Below, one piece after another: positions 1 to 8,405 of a stretch of DNA of 55,273 nt; within the stretch, counting starts at the first letter, position 1; the number at the start of each line of letters is the position of its first letter. A program made the translations under genes and the position numbers. The notes below the pieces were generated by a model that made no database searches, was not told the DNA's origin, and saw only the letters and a list, made by a program, of their open reading frames with translations. This DNA comes from an uncultured Clostridia bacterium (lineage in GTDB: Bacteria; Bacillota; Clostridia; Oscillospirales; Acutalibacteraceae), in the NCBI GenBank assembly GCA_947364045.1, contig CANARN010000009.1:1-55273 (forward strand), written 5' to 3'.

Positions 1-128
1 GTAGGGACAGCCGACCTCGGCTGTCCGTTTTTTTTGAAACTTACTCTGTAGGGACCGCAAAATTGTAGGGAACGGTGCCCTCACCGTTCCGTTTTCTGAA
101 TGCAATTTTCAACGACCTCGGCTGTCCG
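1..128. repeat. Cluster of GTAGGG-headed palindromic repeats
   Basis: Bases 1-27 begin GTAGGG and continue into a 10-bp inverted repeat (5-14 with 17-26, 2-nt loop). Bases 65-91 begin GTAGGG again and hold a different 9-bp inverted repeat (69-77 with 82-90). A bare GTAGGG lies at 48-53, and 113-128 repeats bases 12-27 exactly, as a half copy. A similar pair occurs near 16.3 kb. The layout resembles REP-type dispersed intergenic repeats. No coding potential is seen. Confidence 0.6.
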
Positions 129-203
129 TTGCAGATTCAGTGAAAAGTGAATAGTGAAAAAGTAAGAAACGGCAAGCTCCTATCGGAATTTGCCGTTTCT
201 TTT

Positions 204-260
<57 letters not shown>

Positions 261-279
<19 letters not shown>

Positions 280-462
280 ATATCTATTTTTTAACGCTTT
301 ACTCACATTTTTACAGTTAAGAAACTGTGTTTCCCTCAGAAATATAGTCGTTATGCTCACTGCCGCTCGCATTACTCCTTATTTCTTCACCTCATTTTGC
401 TCGCGCGCTTCGTCCGCCGGACGGTGCTCGCAACTTCGCCCAACTGAGCCATAGCAGCATAT
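261..462. repeat. 23-bp direct repeat duplicating the tRNA-Thr 5' end
   Basis: Bases 261-283 and 440-462 are identical over 23 bp. Each copy holds the first 19 bases of the tRNA gene plus 4 upstream bases. The 156 bp between them contains a CGTCC-GCC-GGACG hairpin next to a GAGCAC-like string. That partly mimics the D and anticodon arms of the tRNA, so the second copy may be a decayed tandem tRNA. Alternatively it is a small element bounded by the repeat. No ORF is supported in the interval. Confidence 0.7.
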
Positions 463-612
463 TTGCATATAAGCATATTGAATTGCAAATGACATTATAC
501 AAATTTTTTACCGCTTTGTCAAGAAATAAAAGAAGATTTCCTGTATTTGCAAAGAAATGTTTTTTGTGTTAATATTATAAATATATTTTTTTTTGCGGAA
601 AGAAGCTTTATT

Positions 613-1068
613 ATGCAAAAGATGAAAGACCTTTTCATTAAATATAAAGAAATAATTTTATATATTTTTTTCGGGATGCTGACCACTGCCGTAAGCTTTG
701 TTTCATACGGAATACTTACAAAGCTTATACATTTGCAAAGCGATATTGCGGGAATTGCCGTGTCAAATGTGATTTCTTGGATTTGCGCAGTGATTTTCGC
801 TTTTATTACCAATAAAATCTGGGTTTTTGAAAGCCGTTCGGGCGGTGCGAAAACCGTATTAAACGAGCTGTGGAAATTTGTTGCGTCAAGGCTTGTGACG
901 GGCGCGTTGGAGTGGTTCGGAGTTCCGTTTTTGGTTTATCTCGGACTTAATCAAACTGTATTCGGCGTTAAGGGTATGCTTTCAAAGCTTATCATAAGCG
1001 CAGCGGTGGTTATACTCAATTATGTATTCAGCAAAATTCTTGTTTTTAATAAGAAAAAGCGTGAATAA
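613..1068 (+). CDS. GtrA-like membrane protein
   Basis: A protein of 151 residues with four hydrophobic segments and short basic loops, typical of the GtrA/DPMS family. Members are thought to move polyprenyl-phosphate sugars across the cytoplasmic membrane or anchor glycosyltransferases. The segment FGMLTTAVSFVSYG near the start and NKIWVF after the second helix fit the family. The ATG at 613 was chosen over an upstream TTG at 547, because the extra 22 residues do not match the family and have no ribosome binding site. The gene stands alone with no glycosyltransferase beside it, so the lipid-linked substrate cannot be inferred from context. The downstream 200 bp is very AT-rich. Confidence 0.85.
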   Translation: MQKMKDLFIKYKEIILYIFFGMLTTAVSFVSYGILTKLIHLQSDIAGIAVSNVISWICAVIFAFITNKIWVFESRSGGAKTVLNELWKFVASRLVTGALEWFGVPFLVYLGLNQTVFGVKGMLSKLIISAAVVILNYVFSKILVFNKKKRE

Positions 1069-1206
1069 ATATACATTATATACTTATAATTTGTGAATAA
1101 TATTTTGCAAAATGTAAAAATATTCAAAATATATTAATTTTATGCGAAATATATGCATAAAAATACACAAAATTGAAAAAATATAAATATTTTTGCATAA
1201 AAAGTA

Positions 1207-1235
1207 TTGACAATTGAATAAAATGGATTTATAAT
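1207..1235 (+). promoter_or_regulatory. Consensus sigma-A promoter of the amino acid ABC operon
   Basis: TTGACA at 1207-1212 and TATAAT at 1230-1235 are separated by exactly 17 bp, a perfect match to the vegetative consensus. Transcription would start about 25 bases before the gene, and AAAGGAG lies at 1249-1255. The AT-rich stretch 1069-1206 holds no other recognisable feature. Confidence 0.85.
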
Positions 1236-1264
1236 GAAGAAAATTCCGAAAGGAGATAATAAAA

Positions 1265-2062
1265 ATGAAAAAATCATTCAAAATTTTAGCAGTAGTATTG
1301 GCACTTGTACTTGTAGGCACTGTTTTCGCCGCCTGCGGTAAGAAAACAGAAAAAGAGCCTGAATCCAAATCCAACACAGAAACAGCATTGAAAACAGTAA
1401 CGAACGGTAAGCTTACAATGGCGACTGAGTCTACATTCCCTCCGTATGAGTATATGGAAGGCAAGGACATTGTCGGCATTGACGTTGAAATAGCTCAGCT
1501 TATTGCAAAAAAACTCGGTCTTGAGCTTGTTGTTGTAGATACAGAGTTCAAGTCAATTATTCCCGGCGTTCAGTCAGGTAAATATGACATGGGTATGGCA
1601 GGTATGACTGTTGATGCAGACAGACTTAAGGATGCTGATTTCTCCTCTTCATACGCAAAGGGCGTTCAGGTTGTTATCGTTAAAGACGGCGGCGCTGTTA
1701 ACTCTATTGATGACATTAAGGGTAAGAAAATCGGCGTTCAGGAAGCAACAACAGGAGATATTTATGCTTCTGATGATTTCGGTGAAGATGCTGTTATACG
1801 CTATGAAAACGGAGCAGTTGCAATTGAAGCATTAAAGAGCGGCAAGGTTGATTGCGTAATTATTGACAAAGAACCTGCAAAGTCCTTTGTGGCTGCAAAC
1901 GAGGGTCTTAAAATTCTTGACACCTCTTATGCTGATGAAGATTATGCAATTTGCTTCAAAAAAGGCAATACAGAGCTTAAGACTGCTGTCGACAAGGCAC
2001 TCGTTGAACTTATCAATGAGGGTGAAGTTAAGAAAATTATAGATAAATATATTCCTGCATAA
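1265..2062 (+). CDS. Polar amino acid ABC transporter, substrate-binding lipoprotein
   Basis: A family 3 solute-binding protein of 265 residues. Residues 1-23 form a lipoprotein signal peptide, with the lipobox ending at Cys24 (VFAAC), so the mature protein should be lipid-anchored outside the membrane. The mature part starts with a Lys/Glu/Ser-rich linker and then shows the family sequence TESTFPPYEY, followed by GIDVEIAQLIAKKLG. It captures an amino acid, perhaps a polar or basic one, for the downstream permease and ATPase. A strong promoter precedes it and an attenuator-like hairpin follows, which would give more binding protein than membrane components. The exact substrate cannot be read from sequence. 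Confidence 0.93.
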   Translation: MKKSFKILAVVLALVLVGTVFAACGKKTEKEPESKSNTETALKTVTNGKLTMATESTFPPYEYMEGKDIVGIDVEIAQLIAKKLGLELVVVDTEFKSIIPGVQSGKYDMGMAGMTVDADRLKDADFSSSYAKGVQVVIVKDGGAVNSIDDIKGKKIGVQEATTGDIYASDDFGEDAVIRYENGAVAIEALKSGKVDCVIIDKEPAKSFVAANEGLKILDTSYADEDYAICFKKGNTELKTAVDKALVELINEGEVKKIIDKYIPA

Positions 2063-2078
2063 CGTATTTTAGATTTTA

Positions 2079-2101
2079 AAAGGGCGGCATCCCCGCCCTT
2101 T
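2079..2101 (+). terminator. Intra-operon hairpin (attenuator)
   Basis: A 9-bp GC-rich stem (2079-2087 with 2093-2101, loop CATCC) directly follows the binding-protein gene. It lacks a continuous T tract, so it is probably a partial terminator or a 3' stabiliser that lowers expression of the downstream permease. Confidence 0.65.
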
Positions 2102-2127
2102 CATTTGTTTGTGAGAGGAGTGAGGAT

Positions 2128-2877
2128 GTGCAGTATTTAAGTATAATGGCTGATTTTACTGTGTTTCTTGAAAAACTCAATCACGTGTTTATAGAAAAAG
2201 ACCGTTATAAGCAAATGCTGATAGGTCTTTTAAACACATTTAAGATTACCGCAGGTGCGCTTGTAGTCGGTGTGATTATCGGTGTTATAATTGCCGCTGT
2301 GCGCACATCTTATGATAAAAATAAAGAGTCAATGGCGCTTAATAAAGGCTTCGGGTATTATGCATTAAGTATAATTAACTCTTTTTGTAAGTTCTATTTG
2401 ACGATTATCAGAGGAACACCTGTTGTGGTTCAGCTGATGATTTGCTATTTTATAATATTTGCAAATGCGAGAGACGGAATTCCTGTTGCAATTTTTGCTT
2501 TCGGAATAAATTCCGGTGCTTATGTTGCCGAGATTTTCAGAGCCGGGATAATGTCTATTGACAACGGTCAGTTTGAAGCAGGAAGAAGCTTGGGCTTTAA
2601 TTATTTGCAGACAATGAAAAGCATAATTATTCCGCAAATGTTTAAAGCGGTGCTTCCGACTCTTTGCAATGAGTTTATTGCCCTTTTAAAAGAAACGTCT
2701 GTTGCGGGTTATGTAGGCGTAGTGGACATAACAAAGGCGGGCAATACTATAGCAGGTAGAACATACAACTATTTTATACCGCTTTTGACGGTAGCGCTTA
2801 TTTATCTTATAATGGTTATGATTCTTACAAAGCTTGTCGGAAGACTTGAAAGGAGGCTTCGTAAGAGTGACAGATAA
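2128..2877 (+). CDS. Polar amino acid ABC transporter, permease (HisM/GlnP type)
   Basis: A membrane protein of 249 residues with about five transmembrane helices. After the second helix block it carries [19 protein letters not shown], typical of the amino acid permease family. The EAA loop that contacts the ATPase follows ([20 protein letters not shown]). The GTG at 2128 was chosen because AGGAG at 2116-2120 sits 7 bases upstream. An internal ATG at 2146 is possible but has no ribosome binding site. Its 3' end overlaps the ATPase gene by 11 bases, indicating translational coupling. It forms the membrane channel for the amino acid delivered by the lipoprotein upstream. Confidence 0.92.
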   Translation: MQYLSIMADFTVFLEKLNHVFIEKDRYKQMLIGLLNTFKITAGALVVGVIIGVIIAAVRTSYDKNKESMALNKGFGYYALSIINSFCKFYLTIIRGTPVVVQLMICYFIIFANARDGIPVAIFAFGINSGAYVAEIFRAGIMSIDNGQFEAGRSLGFNYLQTMKSIIIPQMFKAVLPTLCNEFIALLKETSVAGYVGVVDITKAGNTIAGRTYNYFIPLLTVALIYLIMVMILTKLVGRLERRLRKSDR

Positions 2878-3610
2878 TGTACTTATAAGGGTTAATGATT
2901 TAAAAAAGCATTATAACGGCGGTGCAGTAAAAGCACTTGACGGAATCGACTGCGAAATTAAAAAGGGCGAGGTTGTTGTTATAATCGGACCTTCCGGAAG
3001 TGGTAAATCAACCCTCTTACGCTCTCTTAATCTTCTTGAAATACCCACATCGGGGCAGATTTATTTTGAGGGAACAGACATTACGGCTAAAAAAGTGAAT
3101 ATAAATGCACACCGTCAGAAAATGGGAATGGTTTTTCAGCATTTCAACTTGTTTCCGAATATGACCGTTCTTAAAAATATGACCCTTGCGCCTGTAAAGC
3201 TTCTCGGCAAACAAAAGGCAGAGGCTAAGGAAAAGGCTCTTGAATTACTTAAAAGAGTTGGGCTTGAAGACAGAGCAGACGCTTACCCCTCACAGCTTTC
3301 GGGCGGTCAGAAGCAGAGAGTTGCCATTGTGCGCTCGCTTGCAATGAATCCTGACGTTATTTTGTTTGACGAGCCGACGTCGGCCCTTGATCCCGAAATG
3401 GTAGGCGAGGTGCTTGACGTTATGAAGGAGCTTGCCGAGGACGGAATGACAATGGTTGTTGTTACTCACGAAATGGGCTTTGCAAGAGAGGTCGGCGACA
3501 GAGTTATCTTTATGGATGACGGAAAAATCTTGGAGGAGGGCACTCCTGAACAGATTTTCGGTAATCCTCAGAACCCCCGTCTTAAAGATTTTCTTTCAAA
3601 GGTTTTGTAA
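2867..3610 (+). CDS. Polar amino acid ABC transporter, ATP-binding protein (GlnQ type)
   Basis: An ABC ATPase of 247 residues. It has Walker [10 protein letters not shown] (residues 41-49), a Q-loop in [14 protein letters not shown], signature LSGGQKQR, Walker [12 protein letters not shown] and the H-loop in [12 protein letters not shown]. The phrase [10 protein letters not shown] and an overall length near 245 residues are typical of the GlnQ/HisP amino acid branch. The GTG at 2867 was chosen because AAAGGAGG (2849-2856) lies 10 bases upstream. A TTG at 2834 would extend the protein by 11 non-conserved residues. It powers the importer from the cytoplasmic face. Confidence 0.94.
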   Translation: MTDNVLIRVNDLKKHYNGGAVKALDGIDCEIKKGEVVVIIGPSGSGKSTLLRSLNLLEIPTSGQIYFEGTDITAKKVNINAHRQKMGMVFQHFNLFPNMTVLKNMTLAPVKLLGKQKAEAKEKALELLKRVGLEDRADAYPSQLSGGQKQRVAIVRSLAMNPDVILFDEPTSALDPEMVGEVLDVMKELAEDGMTMVVVTHEMGFAREVGDRVIFMDDGKILEEGTPEQIFGNPQNPRLKDFLSKVL

Positions 3611-3663
3611 TTGAATATTTAAGAGTAAAAGCGGTGCTTTTATCGCTTTTCAGCTTACGAAAA

Positions 3664-3701
3664 AGCCCTAAATCCCGTGTGGATTTAGGGCTAATTTTTT
3701 T
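3664..3701 (+). terminator. Rho-independent terminator of the ABC operon
   Basis: A perfect 12-bp stem (3664-3675 with 3681-3692, loop CGTGT) is followed by a T tract. A weaker AAAAGCG/CGCTTTT hairpin lies just before it, around 3627-3648. Confidence 0.92.
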
Positions 3702-3786
3702 GATTGCGAAGAAAAAAGCAGAGATATGAAAACAGTTTGTTGAGCAACAGCTTAATCTCTTTTATTAAGCGATTTTTATATTTTAA

Positions 3787-3815
3787 TTGATAATTTTAAC
3801 GAATTATGCTATATT
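3787..3815 (+). promoter_or_regulatory. Promoter of the TetR regulator gene
   Basis: TTGATA at 3787-3792 and TATATT at 3810-3815 are spaced 17 bp apart, about 40 bases before the start codon. The rest of 3702-3786 shows nothing recognisable. Confidence 0.6.
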
Positions 3816-3854
3816 GTAATTAAAAAGCGGTTTAGTATGAATCGGGGGATTTTA

Positions 3855-4436
3855 ATGTCACAAATTACTAAAAAAGCCTTGTCACAGTCTTTAAAGAATT
3901 TGCTTATTAAAAAACCGTTAAACAAAATAACTATCAATGATATTACCGATGATTGCGGTATTAACCGAATGACTTTTTATTATCACTTTAAGGATATATA
4001 TGACCTTGCAGAATGGACTTGTCTTCAGGAAGCGTCTAAAGTCTTAAAAGGAAATAAAACGCATGATACTTGGAAAGCCGGAATGCTTCAAATTTTCCAA
4101 ACTGTGCGTGAAAACAAATTGCTTATTACAAATGTGTACCGCTGTGTTGACCGCGAACAGGTGGAGCGGTATCTTAAACCGATTATTGATAACCTTTTGC
4201 TTAATGTTGTAGAAGAGCAATCTTCTGCAATGACTGTCAGGGAAGAGGATAAAGAGTTTATAGCATCGGTTTATTCTTATGTTTTTGTCGGCTTAATGCT
4301 TGATTGGATAAAAAATGATATGAAGCAAGATCCTGAGCAGCTTATAATTAAGCTGGCATTAGTTATTCAGGATACATTTACTGACGCTCTTGAAAGATTC
4401 CGAATAGATAAGAATTTATCAAAAAATGAGAATTGA
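3855..4436 (+). CDS. TetR/AcrR family transcriptional regulator
   Basis: A protein of 193 residues with an N-terminal TetR helix-turn-helix. The motif ITINDITDDCGINRMTFYYH at about residues 21-40 fits the recognition helix. The C-terminal part resembles the ligand domain of the DhaS-like TetR branch. The ATG at 3855 was chosen over one at 3837 because GGGGGA (3844-3849) is 5 bases upstream. The gene lies immediately before the oleate hydratase gene in the same direction, separated by a strong terminator. Local control of the hydratase, or of fatty-acid stress more broadly, is a reasonable inference, but no operator is proven. Confidence 0.85.
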   Translation: MSQITKKALSQSLKNLLIKKPLNKITINDITDDCGINRMTFYYHFKDIYDLAEWTCLQEASKVLKGNKTHDTWKAGMLQIFQTVRENKLLITNVYRCVDREQVERYLKPIIDNLLLNVVEEQSSAMTVREEDKEFIASVYSYVFVGLMLDWIKNDMKQDPEQLIIKLALVIQDTFTDALERFRIDKNLSKNEN

Positions 4437-4456
4437 TAAAAATTTCAGCAGCTTTT

Positions 4457-4491
4457 TGCCCGTGATAATTTTTTTATCATGGGCATTTTTT
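4457..4491 (+). terminator. Terminator between the TetR gene and oleate hydratase
   Basis: A 12-bp stem (4457-4468 with 4474-4485, one G-T pair) has a 5-T loop and is followed by TTTTTT. It isolates the regulator transcript from the downstream gene. Confidence 0.9.
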
Positions 4492-4497
4492 CGTTTA

Positions 4498-4525
4498 TTG
4501 TTAATGACCGAAAAAATAATATAAT
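4498..4525 (+). promoter_or_regulatory. Candidate promoter of oleate hydratase
   Basis: TTGTTA at 4498-4503 and TATAAT at 4520-4525 are separated by 16 bp. The site lies just after the terminator and about 35 bases before the start codon, which is preceded by GGAGG at 4547-4551. Confidence 0.6.
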
Positions 4526-4559
4526 AAAAATACAAAATAAAGAATCGGAGGTATTTTTT

Positions 4560-6353
4560 ATGTATTATTCAGCAGGAACTTATGAATCTTTTGCTCATCC
4601 TGAAAAGCCAAATGATGTTGACAAAAAATCTGCTTACATTATCGGCACCGGTCTTGCCGGTCTTGCGGCAGCGTTTTATCTGGTGCGCGACGGTCAGATG
4701 AAGGGGGAGCATATTCATCTGCTTGAGAAGTTAGAGCTTGCCGGCGGAAGCTGTGACGGACGAAAGGATGTTACAAAAGGCTTTTATATGCGCGGCGGCA
4801 GAGAAATGGATAACCATTTTGAGGTTATGTGGGATATATTCAGAGATGTTCCGTCTTTGGAAAATCCGTCAGTATCCGTTCTTGACGAATACTATTGGCT
4901 TAATAAGCATGATCCGAATTATTCCTTGTGCAGAGCGTCCGTAAACTGCGGAGAAGATGCGCATACCGATAAAAAATTCGGGCTTGATAAAGAATCTGCG
5001 ATGGCTCTTTCACAGTTGTTTATTACACCCGAAAAGGCTCTTGAAGGCAAGAAAATTTCTGAGGTTCTTCCGGAGTCTTTTTGGTCAACAAATTTCTGGC
5101 TTTACTGGCAAACAATGTTTGCGTTTCAGCGTTGGTCGAGTGCACTTGAAATGAAGCGCTATCTGTGCCGTTATGTTCACCACATTGACGGATTGCCTGA
5201 TTTCAGCGCTCTTCGTTTTACAAAGTATAATCAGTATGAAAGCCTGATTATGCCGCTGGTAAAATATCTTGAAAATCACGGTGTAACAGTTGAGTACGGT
5301 ATGGACGTGAAAAACGTTATTATTGAAACTGTTGGAGATAAAAAAATTGCAAAACAAATTGTATTTATGAAAGACGGTAAAGAACAAACAATAGATTTGC
5401 TTGAAGACGACCTTGTATTTATTACAAACGGCTGTTGTACTGACTCTTCCTGCTACGGTGACCAAACTCATGCTCCCGACCTTTCAAAGGCGAAAAACGG
5501 TTCGGGTGAGTCATGGGATTTATGGAAGAATATTGCCAAGCAAGCTAAACACGGTGAATTTGGTAATCCCGATAATTTCTGTAACGATATTGAAGCGACA
5601 AACTGGATGAGTGCTACAGTTGCAACATCTGATGAAGAAATAATTCAGCATATAATCAATATTTGCAAGAGAGACCCACGTGAGGGAAAGGTTACCACAG
5701 GCGGTATTGTTACTGTTAAGGACAGTACTGACAACTGGTATCTGTCTTGGACAATTAACCGTCAGCCTCAGTTCAAATCACAGGATAAAGATACTGTTTT
5801 AGTTTGGCTGTATGCTTTGAGTACAAATAAAAACGGCAATTATGTTAAAAAAGCAATGCGTGACTGCACAGGTGAGGAGATATGCCGTGAATGGCTTTAT
5901 CATATCGGTATTCCCGAATCAAAAATTGATAAATTAGCAAAGAATGCCTGCAATACCACAACCTGCTTTATGCCGTTTATCAATGCATTCTTCCAACCAA
6001 GGAAGAATGAGGACCGTCCGAAGGTTGTACCCGACGGTGCTGTAAACTTTGCTTTTCTCGGTCAGTTTGCAGAAACTCCCCGTGATACAATATTTACGAT
6101 AGAATACTCTATGCGTACAGGTATGGAATCTGTATATACTCTGCTTGATGTTGACCGCGGTGTCCCCGAGGTTTGGGGCAGCAAATATGACGTCCGAGAG
6201 CTTCTCCGTGCCTGCTATTATGCAATAGATAAAAAACCTATTACCGAAGTAAAGCTGTCATTTAAGGAAAAAGAACTTATAAAACTTCTGATGAAAAAGG
6301 TTGAAGGGACAGACATTGAAATTCTATTAAAAGAAAGCGGACTTATTGAGTAG
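4560..6353 (+). CDS. ohyA: Oleate hydratase (myosin-cross-reactive antigen family)
   Basis: A flavoprotein of 597 residues. It hydrates the cis-9 double bond of oleic and related unsaturated fatty acids to 10-hydroxy fatty acids (EC 4.2.1.53). The FAD-binding fold starts at residues 29-34 (GTGLAG) and continues to LEKLELAGGSCDG. The family motif RGGREMDNHFE contains the glutamate that aligns with the proposed catalytic acid. The conserved block ALEMKRYLCRYVHHI and the substrate-side stretch TTCFMPFINAFFQPR are also present. The ATG at 4560 follows GGAGG with 8-base spacing; an upstream in-frame ATG lies inside the preceding terminator and was rejected. The known role of the family is detoxification of membrane-damaging host or dietary fatty acids. 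The TetR gene upstream is the likely regulator. Confidence 0.95.
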   Translation: MYYSAGTYESFAHPEKPNDVDKKSAYIIGTGLAGLAAAFYLVRDGQMKGEHIHLLEKLELAGGSCDGRKDVTKGFYMRGGREMDNHFEVMWDIFRDVPSLENPSVSVLDEYYWLNKHDPNYSLCRASVNCGEDAHTDKKFGLDKESAMALSQLFITPEKALEGKKISEVLPESFWSTNFWLYWQTMFAFQRWSSALEMKRYLCRYVHHIDGLPDFSALRFTKYNQYESLIMPLVKYLENHGVTVEYGMDVKNVIIETVGDKKIAKQIVFMKDGKEQTIDLLEDDLVFITNGCCTDSSCYGDQTHAPDLSKAKNGSGESWDLWKNIAKQAKHGEFGNPDNFCNDIEATNWMSATVATSDEEIIQHIINICKRDPREGKVTTGGIVTVKDSTDNWYLSWTINRQPQFKSQDKDTVLVWLYALSTNKNGNYVKKAMRDCTGEEICREWLYHIGIPESKIDKLAKNACNTTTCFMPFINAFFQPRKNEDRPKVVPDGAVNFAFLGQFAETPRDTIFTIEYSMRTGMESVYTLLDVDRGVPEVWGSKYDVRELLRACYYAIDKKPITEVKLSFKEKELIKLLMKKVEGTDIEILLKESGLIE

Positions 6354-6522
6354 AGCAAAACGGTAAACCTGCACAAAAGGTTGTACTCTTTATGCTTCAA
6401 TACAGCCAAAAAATCAGCATAACCGAACAATAGCTTTGCATATTGAGAAGGGCTGCTAAGATATAACATTTTGCAGTGCGAAAAAATCGGTTATGTGAAT
6501 AAAAAATTAAATTTGACAACGT

Positions 6523-6560
6523 AAAACCGTGTTTCTTTTAAACTGAGGGGCACGGTTTTT
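6523..6560 (+). terminator. Terminator of oleate hydratase
   Basis: AAAACCGTG (6523-6531) pairs with CACGGTTTT (6551-6559), with a T run continuing to 6562. The loop is 19 nt. A close relative of this hairpin ends the XRE gene near 17.39 kb. Confidence 0.8.
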
Positions 6561-6602
6561 TTATAGACTGAATACGATAGATTTTATAACATTTTTCTTT
6601 TC

Positions 6603-6631
6603 TTGACAAACAGAGTAAAAAATAGGATAAT
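6603..6631 (+). promoter_or_regulatory. Promoter of trpS
   Basis: TTGACA at 6603-6608 and GATAAT at 6626-6631 are spaced 17 bp apart, about 40 bases before the start codon. Confidence 0.75.
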
Positions 6632-6676
6632 ATACAAAATAATCATTGTAACAGATATTTGGGAAAGGTGACACGA

Positions 6677-7687
6677 ATGGAAAACACCGCAGAGAAAAAG
6701 AAAATAGTATTAAGCGCAATTCAGCCGACGGGTACGCCCACGCTCGGCAATTATTTGGGTGCTTTGAAAAATTGGAAAGATATGTCCGAGGGGGAATATG
6801 ACTGCCTTTATGCAGTTGCGGATTTACATTCGCTTACAGTTCGTCCCGAGCCTGCGGATTTACGCCGAAGAACTCTTGAAATGTACGCAATACTTTTGGC
6901 TTTGGGCATTGACCCTGAAAAAAATATTGTGTTTATTCAAAGCCATGTGCCTCAGCACGCACAGCTTTCGTGGCTGCTCAGTTGCTGTACTCAGTTCGGA
7001 GAGGCATCAAGAATGACGCAGTTCAAGGATAAGAGTGAAAAGCATCCCGAAAACGTGAACGTGGGGCTTTTTACATATCCCATTTTAATGGCGGCGGATA
7101 TCCTTTTGTATCAGACGGATTTTGTGCCCATAGGCGAAGACCAAAAACAGCATCTTGAAATAGCACGTGATATCGCAGAGCGTTTCAATACTGTTTACGG
7201 CAATACATTTAAGCTTCCTGAACCGTTTATCGGAAAGGTAGGCGCAAGAGTAAAATCTCTTCAGGACCCGACTCAGAAAATGAGTAAATCCGACCCGAAT
7301 CCCAAGGGTTATATTTCTATGCTTGACGATGACAATATAATAGTTAAAAAGATAAAGAGCGCCGTTACGGATTCCGAGGCGAAGGTAAGATATGCCGAGG
7401 GTAAGGACGGAATAAACAATCTTATGGGTATTTATTCCTGCTGTACGGACAAAACCTTTGACGAGATTGAAAAAGAATTTGACGGCAAGGGCTACGGCGA
7501 TTTTAAATCGGCAGTTGCAGAGGCTGTTGTTGAGGAGCTTCGCCCGTTTAAGACAGAGTTTAACCGCCTTATGAGCGATAAGGCTTATCTTACGGAGTGT
7601 GCGAAAAACGGCGCCGAAAGGGCAAGCTGTTTTGCACAGCGTACACTCAGCAAGGCTATGAAAAAGACAGGACTTTTTCAGCTTTGA
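6677..7687 (+). CDS. trpS: Tryptophanyl-tRNA synthetase
   Basis: A class I aminoacyl-tRNA synthetase of 336 residues that charges tRNA-Trp (EC 6.1.1.2). The HIGH-equivalent is TPTLGNYLGAL near residues 20-30. The KMSKS loop lies near residue 200 in QKMSKSDPNPKG. Family blocks PILMAADILLYQTDFVPIGEDQKQH are present (spanning two adjacent stretches). The ATG at 6677 follows AAAGGTG with 6-base spacing; a TTG 18 bases upstream was rejected. It has its own promoter without a T-box, so charging-dependent control is not apparent. A degenerate EPSP-synthase-like gene follows 19 bases downstream in the same direction. Confidence 0.97.
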   Translation: MENTAEKKKIVLSAIQPTGTPTLGNYLGALKNWKDMSEGEYDCLYAVADLHSLTVRPEPADLRRRTLEMYAILLALGIDPEKNIVFIQSHVPQHAQLSWLLSCCTQFGEASRMTQFKDKSEKHPENVNVGLFTYPILMAADILLYQTDFVPIGEDQKQHLEIARDIAERFNTVYGNTFKLPEPFIGKVGARVKSLQDPTQKMSKSDPNPKGYISMLDDDNIIVKKIKSAVTDSEAKVRYAEGKDGINNLMGIYSCCTDKTFDEIEKEFDGKGYGDFKSAVAEAVVEELRPFKTEFNRLMSDKAYLTECAKNGAERASCFAQRTLSKAMKKTGLFQL

Positions 7688-7706
7688 TATTTTAATAGGT
7701 ATTTTT

Positions 7707-8327
7707 ATGAACTTAAGATGTACACCGTCGCATTTGCACGGTGAAATAAACTTAAATGCAAACGACAGCTCAAATATTTTTCTTTTATGCGCAGGCGCTC
7801 TCTCAGAAGAAGGCGTAACGCTTAAAGGCTTTAAGGCGGACGGCTTTGCGGCAAAGGTACTCGATGTGCTTGATTATATGGGTGCAAACGTCAGTCGTGA
7901 TAATGAAAATATCACGGTTTCGCGAAACAGGCTTTTCGGAATGTCTGTAAATGTAAACGGAAACGAACTTGAATTTTTTGTTTACTGCGCGTTGGCGTCG
8001 GTTTGCGAAAAGGGCTTTATTCAGCTGAGCGGACTTAAGACCATTAAGAGCGAGACGGTGGATTTAGCTGTTAAAACGCTTACAAAGCTCGGTGTTGCCT
8101 GCTCTTTTGACGATGAAGACGAGCTGATAATTTGGGGCGGAAACGATATAACAGGCGGAACGGCAGACGCAAACGGAAACATATATTTCGCGCTTGCTCT
8201 GACGGTTTTAAGCTGTGAGGCAAGTATTCCGATTGATATTCACAATACAGGCGGACTTGAAAAGACTTTCCCCGACTACATAAGGAGCTTCAATTTACTG
8301 AACGGTAAAATTGAAACAATTAAATAG
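7707..8327 (+). CDS. Orphan EPSP-synthase-like C-terminal domain
   Basis: A protein of 206 residues that reads like the C-terminal half of 5-enolpyruvylshikimate-3-phosphate synthase (normally about 430 residues). The start (NDSSNIFLLCAGALSEEG) lines up with the family segment beginning GDxSSAAF. The middle (GLKTIKSETVDLAVKTLTKLG) fits the ELRxKESDRI region, and the end (EKTFPDYIRSF) fits the KSFPxF block. The DE, ESDR and DHR catalytic positions are not conserved, so shikimate-pathway activity is unlikely. It shares a transcript with trpS. What it does is unknown. The family call rests on visual alignment. Confidence 0.65.
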   Translation: MNLRCTPSHLHGEINLNANDSSNIFLLCAGALSEEGVTLKGFKADGFAAKVLDVLDYMGANVSRDNENITVSRNRLFGMSVNVNGNELEFFVYCALASVCEKGFIQLSGLKTIKSETVDLAVKTLTKLGVACSFDDEDELIIWGGNDITGGTADANGNIYFALALTVLSCEASIPIDIHNTGGLEKTFPDYIRSFNLLNGKIETIK

Positions 8328-8340
8328 CTTTACATAAAAA

Positions 8341-8370
8341 AACAACTCCCTTTCGGGAGCTGTTTTTTGC
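8341..8370 (+). terminator. Terminator after the trpS operon
   Basis: A 10-bp stem with one mismatch (8341-8350 with 8355-8364, loop TTTC) is followed by T-rich sequence. It lies between convergent genes. Confidence 0.85.
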
Positions 8371-8405
8371 TTTTTTTATCAAAAGCGGGAGAAAGGAGAA
8401 TGAAA

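Larger units (their letters stand above)
6354..6676. other. Intergenic region between oleate hydratase and trpS
   Basis: The 323-bp gap holds a terminator near 6523-6560 and the trpS promoter at 6603-6631. The part at 6354-6520 shows no supported gene, RNA fold or repeat. No T-box leader fits between the promoter and trpS, because only about 45 bases separate them. Confidence 0.6.

Noticed and set aside
547..612. Longer GtrA protein starting at TTG 547
   Set aside because: No ribosome binding site and the extra residues do not look like the family; ATG 613 gives the usual length.
1069..1206. Riboswitch or small RNA in the AT-rich gap before the amino acid ABC operon
   Set aside because: The promoter lies after this stretch, so it would not be part of the leader, and no stable GC-containing stem is present.
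6632..6676. T-box leaders before trpS, valS or argS
   Set aside because: The space between promoter or upstream gene and start codon is about 25-45 bases in each case, far too short for a T-box.
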